Source: Peptoniphilus sp. | GTDB taxonomy: Bacteria; Bacillota; Clostridia; Tissierellales; Peptoniphilaceae | Assembly (NCBI GenBank): GCA_029983555.1 | Contig: JASBZH010000037.1 | Location: forward strand, 1-14,281 | Direction: 5' to 3' | DNA: 14,281 nucleotides | Notes under the pieces: generated by a model | The model's database searches: none | The model's input: only the letters and a program-made list of their open reading frames with translations | Told to the model about the DNA's origin: nothing | Program-made: the position numbers and the translations under genes | Part shown: positions 1-7,313 of the stretch, piece by piece | Layout: each line of letters begins with the position of its first letter | How positions within the stretch are numbered: the first letter of the stretch is position 1

Positions 1-2367
1 GATGAATCTAATAACGGAAATGACCTTAAGATGAACCTATACAGTTCCCTTGGCCCTACTCGCGATAAAAATGCAGAAGAATGGGACAAGTACTTAAAAT
101 TTTCTCATGAAAGTGTAAATGGAAACGGAAGTATTGAGTTTTATGGAGAAAGAAGTGGTGAGATGAAAAGAGGAGCAGATTTTGTGACAGTCGACAGTGC
201 GCCTATCAATAAAGAGGATTTTAGAAACGGCTACACAATCGAAGTTCTCTACTATCTTCCAAAGGACTGGACAGCAAATGATCAGTGGATGGGTCTATTG
301 GCAAGACAGGTTAAAGATAAATCTAATGTAAAAAGCATGGACGAACCAGAACTTGGATCAATGTCACTTGCAGTTTCCAATTGCAAAGAATTTCAATTTT
401 TAACAGCAAATGCAGATGATAATCACAAGATGGATAGCGCCGCATGGGCAATTACCATGGATAAGGGCGGCGAGTGGTATCACTTAGCTATAGTTTCTGA
501 CAATCACAGCATCAGGACTTATGTAAATGGAGCAGAGTCATTTAGAGATTATAAATCTAACGACATGGTTGGAATGTTCGCAGATCCAGAGGACGGAAGA
601 TTTAGAGTTGGTTCAAGCTACTGGCAAGATGGTGTTAAAACTTTAGATAAGTTTTTAAAGGGAAATATAGAGAGAATTAGAATTACAAATAAACCTCTAG
701 ATAAAGATCAGTGGATCGAAAAAAATCCTGAAAAATTAGCGGGCGATTTTGGCAGAAACGACGAATATAATTTGAGAAACGAAAATAATTACAACTTTGT
801 ATTTATGCCAGATACTCAAAATACAGTCAAGTTTAAAACTGATGTAATGGAAACAGGAATCGACGAGCTGATTAAGGATAGCGACAGACTAAATATTAAG
901 GGTGTAATGCACCTTGGAGATGTAGTTGAAAATTACGACAATGAAAAGCAGTTTGTCGACGCCTACAGAATATTTTCTAAATTGCCAAAATCAGGCATAA
1001 ATACTTTGATGATACCTGGAAATCACGATTATTACTATCATAATGAAGATATCAATAAATATATAGATGACTATCACTACAAAAATACTTTTGGTTCAGA
1101 ATCTGAATTTGCAAGTCTAAATAAAAATATTGTATATTCTCCAAGTGGAAGATCTTCGTATATGAAAGTTAAAGCTGGATCATACGAATATTTAATCTTG
1201 TCACTAAGCTGGTTCGACATAGAGATTAACTCTCTTGACTACGACTGGGCCGAAAATGTTTTAAAAGAAAATAAAGAGTGTCCTACAATTGTCACATCGC
1301 ACAATATTGTGGACTGCTCACCGAGTGAGCCAAACAGCGTAGTTATTTCAAAAGCTGGCCAAAATATTTGGAATTTAATTAAAAAATATGATCAAGTATT
1401 TATGACAGTTTCTGGTCACTATCACGGCGCTGGACACAGAATTGAAAAGAACGAGAAAGGCGACGATGTAATACTCGTACTTTCTGACTATCAATTTGGA
1501 TACAACGGCGGAAATGCATTCTTTAAATTTGCAGAATTTTCAGAAGATGAAAATAAGATTTACCTTTCAACTTACTCACCTTACGCAGCTTCACTTCCAC
1601 TAGAAGAAAAGGGATTTTTTGATGTAAACTTCATGAACGGCGAAGGAAACGACGATGAGTTTGAATTTAATTTCGACGACAGATTTAAAGATTTAAAGAA
1701 ATTAGATAAAGATAAAAGTAAAGATGATGAAATTTCTTTAGACCATACAAATAAAAGTCACAGTAAAGAAAATAGCGACAGAAAAACTTATATATTTACA
1801 CAATCTAAAAAAGTAGATGACAATGACGCTATAGAAATTTCTGATATAGATGGTCATTGGGCAGAAGACATTATCAAAAAAGTTGTCGAAAAAGGATATA
1901 TGGATTTAATAGATGGAAAATTTTATCCAGAAAAGAAATCTACGAGAATGACTGTTGTAAAGGCACTCGCCAAGATGGAAGATATAAATCCAGATAACTA
2001 TAAAAAGAAAACTCTAGATGAATTGGATATAAACTCAAAAGAGAGCGGTTATGTAAACTGGGCTATCGAAAACAACATAATTAAAGGATATGATGATGGC
2101 ACATTTAAGGGTGAAAGACAAATAACGCGAGAAGAGATGGCTTCAATTTTAAATAGATATGTGGAAAATTTAAACAAGAATTTTGAAATTAAAGAAAATA
2201 TCGAATTTAAAGACCTAAATACAATTTCAGACTGGGCTAAAGATGATGTAAAAAAGGCAGTCGAAAGAGGAATTTTTAAAGGTAGAGATGACGGAAAATT
2301 CTATCCACAGGACAATATTAAAAGATCAGAAGTTGCTCAAACAATTGTAAATATCTTAGAAAGATAA
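1..2367 (+). CDS. S-layer-anchored LamG / calcineurin-like metallophosphoesterase (5' end outside window)
   Basis: The frame is open from base 1, so the N-terminus, including any signal peptide, is missing. Residues here are counted from the Met at base 31, which is probably internal. Residues ~30-222 look like a concanavalin/LamG-type fold (GEWYHLAIVSDN, then a YVNGAE strand). Residues ~255-520 are a calcineurin-like phosphoesterase with PDTQ (D261), LGDVVEN (D297), PGNHD (N331, H332), SHN (H424) and GHYH (H463, H465), i.e. the full metal-ligand set with DTQ in place of DxH. A charged Asp/Lys-rich linker (~535-600) leads to three SLH repeats at ~604-648, 662-710 and 726-776. SLH repeats bind secondary cell-wall polymer, so the enzyme should sit on the outer surface. 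The substrate (phosphoester, nucleotide or glycan phosphate) cannot be told from sequence. The gene ends in tandem TAA stops. Confidence is high for the architecture and low for the substrate. Confidence 0.9.
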   Translation, partial: DESNNGNDLKMNLYSSLGPTRDKNAEEWDKYLKFSHESVNGNGSIEFYGERSGEMKRGADFVTVDSAPINKEDFRNGYTIEVLYYLPKDWTANDQWMGLLARQVKDKSNVKSMDEPELGSMSLAVSNCKEFQFLTANADDNHKMDSAAWAITMDKGGEWYHLAIVSDNHSIRTYVNGAESFRDYKSNDMVGMFADPEDGRFRVGSSYWQDGVKTLDKFLKGNIERIRITNKPLDKDQWIEKNPEKLAGDFGRNDEYNLRNENNYNFVFMPDTQNTVKFKTDVMETGIDELIKDSDRLNIKGVMHLGDVVENYDNEKQFVDAYRIFSKLPKSGINTLMIPGNHDYYYHNEDINKYIDDYHYKNTFGSESEFASLNKNIVYSPSGRSSYMKVKAGSYEYLILSLSWFDIEINSLDYDWAENVLKENKECPTIVTSHNIVDCSPSEPNSVVISKAGQNIWNLIKKYDQVFMTVSGHYHGAGHRIEKNEKGDDVILVLSDYQFGYNGGNAFFKFAEFSEDENKIYLSTYSPYAASLPLEEKGFFDVNFMNGEGNDDEFEFNFDDRFKDLKKLDKDKSKDDEISLDHTNKSHSKENSDRKTYIFTQSKKVDDNDAIEISDIDGHWAEDIIKKVVEKGYMDLIDGKFYPEKKSTRMTVVKALAKMEDINPDNYKKKTLDELDINSKESGYVNWAIENNIIKGYDDGTFKGERQITREEMASILNRYVENLNKNFEIKENIEFKDLNTISDWAKDDVKKAVERGIFKGRDDGKFYPQDNIKRSEVAQTIVNILER

Positions 2368-2442
2368 TAAAAAATAACTAAATAAATTAAAATATTATAA
2401 ACTACAAAGCTTCAAAAGACTTGTTCTTTTATTAGAGAATAT

Positions 2443-2521
2443 GTAGAAATTTAAACTTATAAATTATCATAAAATAAATTTGTGTTTTATAATTTATGCA
2501 AGTATAAGTTTTAAATTTTAC
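2443..2521. repeat. Imperfect inverted repeat, arms of 19 nt
   Basis: GTAGAAATTTAAACTTATA (2443-2461) pairs with TATAAGTTTTAAATTTTAC (2503-2521), with one single-base offset in each direction. A second inner pairing is possible between ATAAAA (2469-2474) and TTTTAT (2485-2490), continuing into AAATT/AATTT. All stems are almost pure A-T, so stability is modest. It lies between the SLH gene and the M20 promoter and could be a transcript 3'-end structure. Chance pairing in AT-rich DNA is the alternative. Confidence 0.4.
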
Positions 2522-2611
2522 TTCTAAAAAAGACGAGATTAATGGAGCTTTTTTTATATAAAAATAAATCAAACAATTAAGCAAATAAATTATCCAAAAT
2601 ACAATTTTTTG

Positions 2612-2640
2612 TTGTAATTTTTCATGGAAAGTAATACAAT
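2612..2640 (+). promoter_or_regulatory. Candidate sigma-A promoter of the M20-DUF3100 operon
   Basis: TTGTAA (2612-2617) and TACAAT (2635-2640) are separated by exactly 17 bases, which predicts a start near 2647 and a leader of about 60 nt. A second perfect TATAAT lies at 2685-2690, but it has no good -35 and would start transcription inside the Shine-Dalgarno sequence, so I prefer the upstream pair. Confidence 0.45.
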
Positions 2641-2708
2641 AATAATTAAAAATAAGCATACATTAAAGCGAAAAAGAGTTAAACTATAATGCTTTTAGGA
2701 GGTATTAT

Positions 2709-3896
2709 ATGAAAAGCATCGACTTAGCTAAAGAGATTGAAGATGAGATTATAAGGGATAGACGCGAGCTGCACAAAATTCCAGAATTGCAACTCGAACT
2801 TCCACAGACAGTAAACTACATCACAAATGAGCTAAATAAAAATGACATCGAATATAAACTTTTAGTAGATGGCAATGCGATTGTAGCAGAAATTGGTAAA
2901 AATGACGGAAAGTGCATTGCAATAAGAGCAGACATGGACGCTCTACCTATCGAAGAAGAAACCGGAGATGAATTTGCATCTACTCACAAGGGTTGTATGC
3001 ACGCCTGTGGACACGACTCCCACGCTGCCATGGCTCTTGGGGCTGCCAAAATTTTAAAAAAGATAGAAAATGAGCTAAATGGAAAGGTAAAAATATTTTT
3101 CCAACCTGGCGAAGAAATTCCAGGTGGAGCTAAGCCAATGATAGACGAGGGTGCGATGGAAAATCCAAAAGTCGACGCGGTCATTGGAATGCACGCCGGA
3201 ACTCTATTTGACGGAGTAAATAAAGGATCTTTCGGCTACAAAAAGGGACCTATGATGGCTGCAATGGATAGATTTAAAATAATTGTAACTGGAAAGGGCG
3301 GCCACGGAGCAAGACCCCACCAAGTAATAGATCCAATAATAATTATTTCTGAAATCAACTTGGGACTTCAAAAGATAATTTCGCGCGAAATCGATCCAAA
3401 CATCCCCGCACTAATCTCTGTGTGTCAAATACACGGTGGTACTACTCAAAATATTATTCCCAACACAGTTTGGGAAGAAGGAACTGTTAGGAATTTAAAC
3501 GAAGACACTAGAGACTTTATCGAAAGACGAATGGGAGAAATCGCAGAATACATTGCAAAAGCCTATGGCGCAAAGGCAGAGCTCATTTATGAGAGATTTT
3601 ATCCAACTGTAATTAACGACAGTGACTTTACAGAATTCGTAAAAAATACTGCTATTGACATGTTTGGAGAAGGTTCAATGATAGAGCTTAAAAATCCGAC
3701 TATGGGTGGAGAAGATGTGTCATTTTTCTTAAATGAAGCTCCTGGAACATTTTTGGCACTTGAAAATCCAAGAGTTTATCCAGATGGAAAAATTTATCCG
3801 CATCACAACTCCAAATTTGACATAGATGAAAGCTTAATGTATAGAGGAACAGCTTTATTTGTAGAAGTTGTGAGGAGATTTTTAAAAGGAGAATAG
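2709..3896 (+). CDS. M20D-family metal-dependent amidohydrolase
   Basis: The 395-residue protein is full length for the M20D amidohydrolase family (IAA-amino-acid hydrolase, hippurate hydrolase, N-acetyl-diaminopimelate deacetylase, AbgB). The family cleaves the amide bond of N-acyl or N-aroyl amino acids, or dipeptides, in the cytoplasm. Visible motifs are RRELHKIPE at the N-terminus, MHACGHD with metal ligands H98, C100 and H102, QPGEE with E135 and E136 (base and ligand), GMH (H162), TGKGGHGARPH at the dimerisation-domain border, and HHN near the C-terminus (H365/H366). AGGAGG at 2697-2702 lies 6 nt before the ATG. It is the first gene of a tight operon: the DUF3100 gene starts 1 nt after its stop. 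That pairing suggests it acts on a compound brought in by the two membrane proteins. The exact substrate cannot be named from sequence. Confidence 0.92.
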   Translation: MKSIDLAKEIEDEIIRDRRELHKIPELQLELPQTVNYITNELNKNDIEYKLLVDGNAIVAEIGKNDGKCIAIRADMDALPIEEETGDEFASTHKGCMHACGHDSHAAMALGAAKILKKIENELNGKVKIFFQPGEEIPGGAKPMIDEGAMENPKVDAVIGMHAGTLFDGVNKGSFGYKKGPMMAAMDRFKIIVTGKGGHGARPHQVIDPIIIISEINLGLQKIISREIDPNIPALISVCQIHGGTTQNIIPNTVWEEGTVRNLNEDTRDFIERRMGEIAEYIAKAYGAKAELIYERFYPTVINDSDFTEFVKNTAIDMFGEGSMIELKNPTMGGEDVSFFLNEAPGTFLALENPRVYPDGKIYPHHNSKFDIDESLMYRGTALFVEVVRRFLKGE

Positions 3897-3897
3897 T

Positions 3898-4713
3898 ATG
3901 AAAAACATCAAGCTACATTTAATTGCACTTGCAGTTGTAATAATAGCAGAGCTCATTGGAAAACACAGTTTTGATGTGGGAATCGGAACAATCGTAATAC
4001 TTCCAATGTTATTTGCCCTTGTCATTGGGATTTTTACAACTCCAAAGTTTTTAAACATTGCAAAGCAAAAAGAAATGGACGATGCAGGCGAGCTTATAAC
4101 AGTTACACTTTTGCTTTTAATGGCAAAATACGGCACTACAATAGGTCCAACAATTTCAACAATCATAAAATCAACACCAGCACTAATCTTACAAGAATTT
4201 GGTAATGTTGGAACTGTTTTAATTGGAGTTCCAATTGGTGTTGCACTTGGACTTAGAAGAGAAGTCATAGGTGGTGCTCACTCAATTGGAAGAGAGCCAA
4301 ATGTCGCACTTATTGCAGAAAGATATGGTCTTGACACTCCAGAAGGCGAAGGAGTTCTTGGAGTATATATAATCGGAACAGTTTTTGGAACAATATTTAT
4401 GGGAATTATAGCATCACTTCTTGCAACAGCAACTCCTCTACACCCTTATGCGCTTGCAATGGCATCTGGAGTAGGTTCTGCTTCTATGATGACTGCATCA
4501 GTTGGAGCGCTCGTTGAACTCTTCCCTGAAATGGCAGATAAACTTACAGCTTTCGGAGCAGCCTCAAACTTACTTTCAGGCCTTGACGGTGTTTATATGT
4601 CTGTATTTATTGCACTTCCTTTCGCAGAAAAGCTCTACAGAATTTGCTACAGAAAAAAATACAAACAAGAACCGCCAAAAAATTATGATGTAAACTCTGG
4701 TTCTAATAAATAA
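3898..4713 (+). CDS. DUF3100-type polytopic membrane protein, putative transporter
   Basis: I recognise this 271-residue protein as the DUF3100 family by its overall pattern. About seven to eight hydrophobic segments are seen (for example ~6-21, 28-46, 66-78, 104-118, 155-178, 182-207, 228-245). Two polar, Gly-rich stretches are likely functional: ~126-145 (SIGREPNVALIAERYG) and ~182-205 (LHPYALAMASGVGSASMM). The C-terminal ~25 residues are basic and polar, probably cytoplasmic. Its Shine-Dalgarno (AGGAG, 3887-3891) lies within the last codons of the M20 gene, so translation is probably coupled. Transport is not proven for the family; I infer it from membrane topology and from the adjoining amidohydrolase. 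A regulatory or non-transport membrane role is possible. Confidence 0.8.
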   Translation: MKNIKLHLIALAVVIIAELIGKHSFDVGIGTIVILPMLFALVIGIFTTPKFLNIAKQKEMDDAGELITVTLLLLMAKYGTTIGPTISTIIKSTPALILQEFGNVGTVLIGVPIGVALGLRREVIGGAHSIGREPNVALIAERYGLDTPEGEGVLGVYIIGTVFGTIFMGIIASLLATATPLHPYALAMASGVGSASMMTASVGALVELFPEMADKLTAFGAASNLLSGLDGVYMSVFIALPFAEKLYRICYRKKYKQEPPKNYDVNSGSNK

Positions 4714-4727
4714 GAGGAGGAAAATAA

Positions 4728-5174
4728 ATGAAGTTCAAAAATCAAGTAATTGTACTTGCAATTACAGCAGTTATCTCAGTAATAGCAAACTATATTGGAC
4801 CTGGAATTAGTCCTCTTCTTGGTATACCGGGCGTAATAATTTTGGCAATACTTTGTATTATAGGAATTGGAATTTCAAATATAATGCCTGGAAATATTCC
4901 AGCAGTTGCATATATAGTTACAATCGCTACTATCGCAACAATACCTGGTGTTCCACTTTCAGATAAAGTTAGCTACTACACTTCCAATGTAGATTTCGTA
5001 ACACTTTGTACACCTATACTTGCATATGCAGGTATTTACACAGGATCAAATTTAGAAAAGCTAAAGAAAACTGGTCCTAAGATTGTAATTCTTGCGATAA
5101 TAGTAATGCTTGGAACATATATCGGTTCAGCAATAATTGCACAAATAATATTAAAAGCAATTGGTCAAATTTAA
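4728..5174 (+). CDS. Small five-segment membrane protein, partner of the DUF3100 protein
   Basis: The 148-residue protein is almost entirely membrane-embedded. Hydrophobic segments are at ~5-22, 34-53, 57-74, 88-105 and 117-144. It starts 14 nt after the DUF3100 stop with a strong AGGAGG (4715-4720) and is the last gene before a terminator, so the two membrane proteins are made together. By eye its segment order resembles the N-terminal half of the DUF3100 protein: an opening helix with I-x-LA, a GI(G/P)xxxIL second helix, then a VTL...G...K...P stretch (residues 91-122 here, ~68-97 there). I infer that the pair could be two related halves of one complex. I cannot name a family with confidence. 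Confidence 0.75.
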   Translation: MKFKNQVIVLAITAVISVIANYIGPGISPLLGIPGVIILAILCIIGIGISNIMPGNIPAVAYIVTIATIATIPGVPLSDKVSYYTSNVDFVTLCTPILAYAGIYTGSNLEKLKKTGPKIVILAIIVMLGTYIGSAIIAQIILKAIGQI

Positions 5175-5184
5175 TAATAATTTT

Positions 5185-5208
5185 AAAGAGCGCTTGACGC
5201 TCTTTTTT
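5185..5208 (+). terminator. Rho-independent terminator of the M20-DUF3100 operon
   Basis: AAAGAGCG (5185-5192) and CGCTCTTT (5198-5205) form a perfect 8-bp stem around the loop CTTGA, running into a T tract to 5208. It begins 10 nt after the stop of the 148-residue gene, so it closes the three-gene unit and separates it from ftsH. Confidence 0.92.
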
Positions 5209-5267
5209 ATTTAATGTAATTTAAGATTTTATTAAAAAGAGCTTTGTATTTATAGCGTCAACAATAT

Positions 5268-5297
5268 TTTACATTTACTATGGGTATATATTAAAAT
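5268..5297 (+). promoter_or_regulatory. Candidate ftsH promoter
   Basis: TTTACA (5268-5273) and TAAAAT (5292-5297) are 18 bases apart. Transcription would start near 5304, leaving a leader of about 35 nt to the ATG. The region between the preceding terminator and ftsH must hold a promoter, but other AT-rich hexamers compete, so the exact boxes are uncertain. Confidence 0.35.
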
Positions 5298-5339
5298 AAT
5301 GTTTAGGCTTTTTTACTAGTACATAGAAGAGGTGTAGAT

Positions 5340-7208
5340 ATGAAAGATGGTAAAGATGACAACAACAAAAAGGGTCCCAATTACAATGTTTTTAAATATT
5401 ATTTAATTGCGATACTTTTAATTTTTGCATTCAATTGGATTATTTTGCCAACATTATCTGAAAATAGCATCAGCACAGTAGGATATTCTGATTTCAAAGA
5501 GATGTTAGGAAAAAATGAGATTGAAGAAGTTAAATTTGAAGAAAATCAGATTGTTTTTAAAGCAAAAAATGCCAATAGCAGCAAGTCCGAATTTTACAAA
5601 ACTGGAAAAATCGACGATCCAGATATTATAAATGAACTAGAGAGCAAAAATGTAAAATATGGCTCAGAAATTGTAGAAAAGCCAAGCCTATTTTTATCAT
5701 TTTTGATAACTTGGGGAGTTCCAATACTCATATTCTTTATGTTAAGAAGAACTCTAATGACTAAAATGAGTTCTATGCAGGGCGGACTTATGAAGGGCAA
5801 AAAAATTGAGAAATATAAGCCAACTGGCGAAGATGTGACTTTCGACGATGTGGCTGGCCAAGAGGAAGCTGAGGAGTCTTTAATTGAAATTGTAGATTAC
5901 CTTAAAAATCCGCAAAAATATGAAAGACTCGGCGCAAAATGCCCTAAGGGAGCACTTCTTGTAGGTCCTCCCGGAACTGGTAAGACTCTACTTGCCAAAG
6001 CTGTCGCTGGAGAAAGTCACGTTCCATTCTTTTCAATAGCTGGTTCAGAATTTGTCGAGATGTTCGTGGGACGAGGAGCAGCAAGAGTTAGAGAACTATT
6101 TGAAGAGGCAAAGAAGAATGCCCCTTGCATTATTTTTATCGACGAAATTGACACAATCGGCAAAAAGAGAGACTCATCTGGATTTGCCGGAAACGACGAG
6201 AGAGAGCAAACTTTAAACCAACTTCTCGCTGAAATGGATGGTTTTGGTGCAAACCTTGGAATTGTAATTTTAGCTGCGACAAATAGGCCAGAGATTTTGG
6301 ACCCAGCTTTACTTCGTCCAGGAAGATTTGATAGACAAATTAGAGTTGAGCTTCCATCTCTTCAAGATAGAATTGACATTTTAAAGGTACACGCAAAAAA
6401 TTATCTGCTTGAGGATGACATAGACTATTCACTTATCGCGCGTTCAACTGCAGGTGCATCTGGTGCTCAGCTTGCAAATATTTTAAATGAGGCGGCCCTT
6501 CGCGCAGTCAAGATGAACCACGATAAAATAAAACAAGAGGACATTCAAGAGTCCATCGAAGTTGTAATTGCAGGAGCTCAAAAGAAACAGGATATTTTAT
6601 CCTCCGAAGAGAAAAAGCGTGTAAGCTACCATGAAATTGGCCACGCACTCGTAGCAGCTCTTCAAACTGGATCTGCTCCCGTTGAAAAAATTACAATTAT
6701 CCCAAGAACTTCAGGTGCTCTTGGATACACACTTCAAGTTCCAAAGGACGAAAAAAATCTATACACAAGAGATGATTTAATAAATCACATCACTACACTT
6801 TGCGGCGGCCGTGCAGCAGAAGAAGTTATATTTAACGAAATATCAACAGGAGCTGCAAACGACATCGAAAAGGCAACAGAAGTTGCAAGGGCAATGGTCG
6901 TAGAATATGGAATGGCAGAAGAGTTTGGCATGGTTAGGTTTGAAGAACAAGGCTCCAGATATATGGGCGATAAGGGCAACACAACTTGTTCTGAAGCTAC
7001 TTTAAAAGAAATTGACGATTTAATAATAAAAATTGTAAAGGGCGCTCAAGAAAACGCGCGAAATATGATTGCAGAAAATCGAGAAGCTATGAAGGAATTG
7101 GCAGAATTCTTGCTCGATAAAGAAACTATAACAGGTAAAGAATTTATGGAAATCTTTAATAAATATGCAAATGCAGAAGAAATTGAAGAACCTCCAAAAG
7201 AAGACTGA
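5340..7208 (+). CDS. ftsH: FtsH, membrane-bound ATP-dependent zinc metalloprotease
   Basis: The 622-residue product is of normal FtsH length. It has a short charged N-terminus, membrane segment 1 (~20-38), an external domain (~40-113) and membrane segment 2 (~117-138). The AAA+ module has Walker A GPPGTGKT (209-216), Walker B IIFIDE (264-269), the pore FVG motif, and a second region of homology running from ATNRPE (~313) to RPGRFDR. The zinc protease domain has HEIGH (H431, E432, H435) and a third ligand D508 in AANDIEKAT. FtsH hexamers pull damaged or unassembled membrane proteins and some soluble proteins into the proteolytic chamber using ATP. GAGG at 5329-5332 lies 7 nt before the ATG. 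It is a single-gene unit between two terminators. HEIGH replaces the usual HEAGH, and GRGAAR follows the pore motif; from memory this is a clostridial FtsH sub-type, so a second ftsH elsewhere is possible. Confidence 0.97.
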   Translation: MKDGKDDNNKKGPNYNVFKYYLIAILLIFAFNWIILPTLSENSISTVGYSDFKEMLGKNEIEEVKFEENQIVFKAKNANSSKSEFYKTGKIDDPDIINELESKNVKYGSEIVEKPSLFLSFLITWGVPILIFFMLRRTLMTKMSSMQGGLMKGKKIEKYKPTGEDVTFDDVAGQEEAEESLIEIVDYLKNPQKYERLGAKCPKGALLVGPPGTGKTLLAKAVAGESHVPFFSIAGSEFVEMFVGRGAARVRELFEEAKKNAPCIIFIDEIDTIGKKRDSSGFAGNDEREQTLNQLLAEMDGFGANLGIVILAATNRPEILDPALLRPGRFDRQIRVELPSLQDRIDILKVHAKNYLLEDDIDYSLIARSTAGASGAQLANILNEAALRAVKMNHDKIKQEDIQESIEVVIAGAQKKQDILSSEEKKRVSYHEIGHALVAALQTGSAPVEKITIIPRTSGALGYTLQVPKDEKNLYTRDDLINHITTLCGGRAAEEVIFNEISTGAANDIEKATEVARAMVVEYGMAEEFGMVRFEEQGSRYMGDKGNTTCSEATLKEIDDLIIKIVKGAQENARNMIAENREAMKELAEFLLDKETITGKEFMEIFNKYANAEEIEEPPKED

Positions 7209-7239
7209 TTTGTTTAAAAATTTAAAACCATAAAATACA

Positions 7240-7275
7240 AAACTTCCCTTTGATTGGGGAAGTTTTTATTTTTAC
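7240..7275. terminator. Bidirectional terminator between convergent ftsH and the UPF0104 gene
   Basis: AAACTTCCC (7240-7248) pairs perfectly with GGGAAGTTT (7257-7265). The + strand continues with TTATTTTTA and the - strand with TTTTGTATTTTA, so the hairpin can stop both ftsH (stop at 7208) and the oncoming UPF0104 gene (stop at 7314). Confidence 0.9.
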
Positions 7276-7313
7276 TTATTTTTTATATAGGCACTAAAAT
7301 TTTTTTAAAATAT

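Larger units (their letters stand above)
2368..2708. other. AT-rich intergenic region after the SLH gene
   Basis: This 341-base gap holds no convincing gene. It contains a weak hairpin (AAAAGA at 2414-2419 against TCTTTT at 2425-2430) that could serve as a poor terminator for the SLH gene, a longer imperfect inverted repeat (2443-2521) and the promoter and ribosome binding site of the M20 gene. A 75-codon frame on the - strand (2432-2659) is a low-complexity run of Ile, Tyr, Phe and Lys and is not called. Confidence 0.6.

Noticed and set aside
2432..2659. 75-codon frame on the - strand between the SLH gene and the M20 gene
   Set aside because: Its composition is Ile/Tyr/Phe/Lys-rich as expected from translated AT-rich spacer, it has no good ribosome site, and it overlaps the inverted repeat and promoter.
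3882..4268. 128-codon frame antisense to the DUF3100 gene
   Set aside because: It mirrors the codon pattern of a convincing membrane protein on the + strand and resembles no family; it is a shadow frame.
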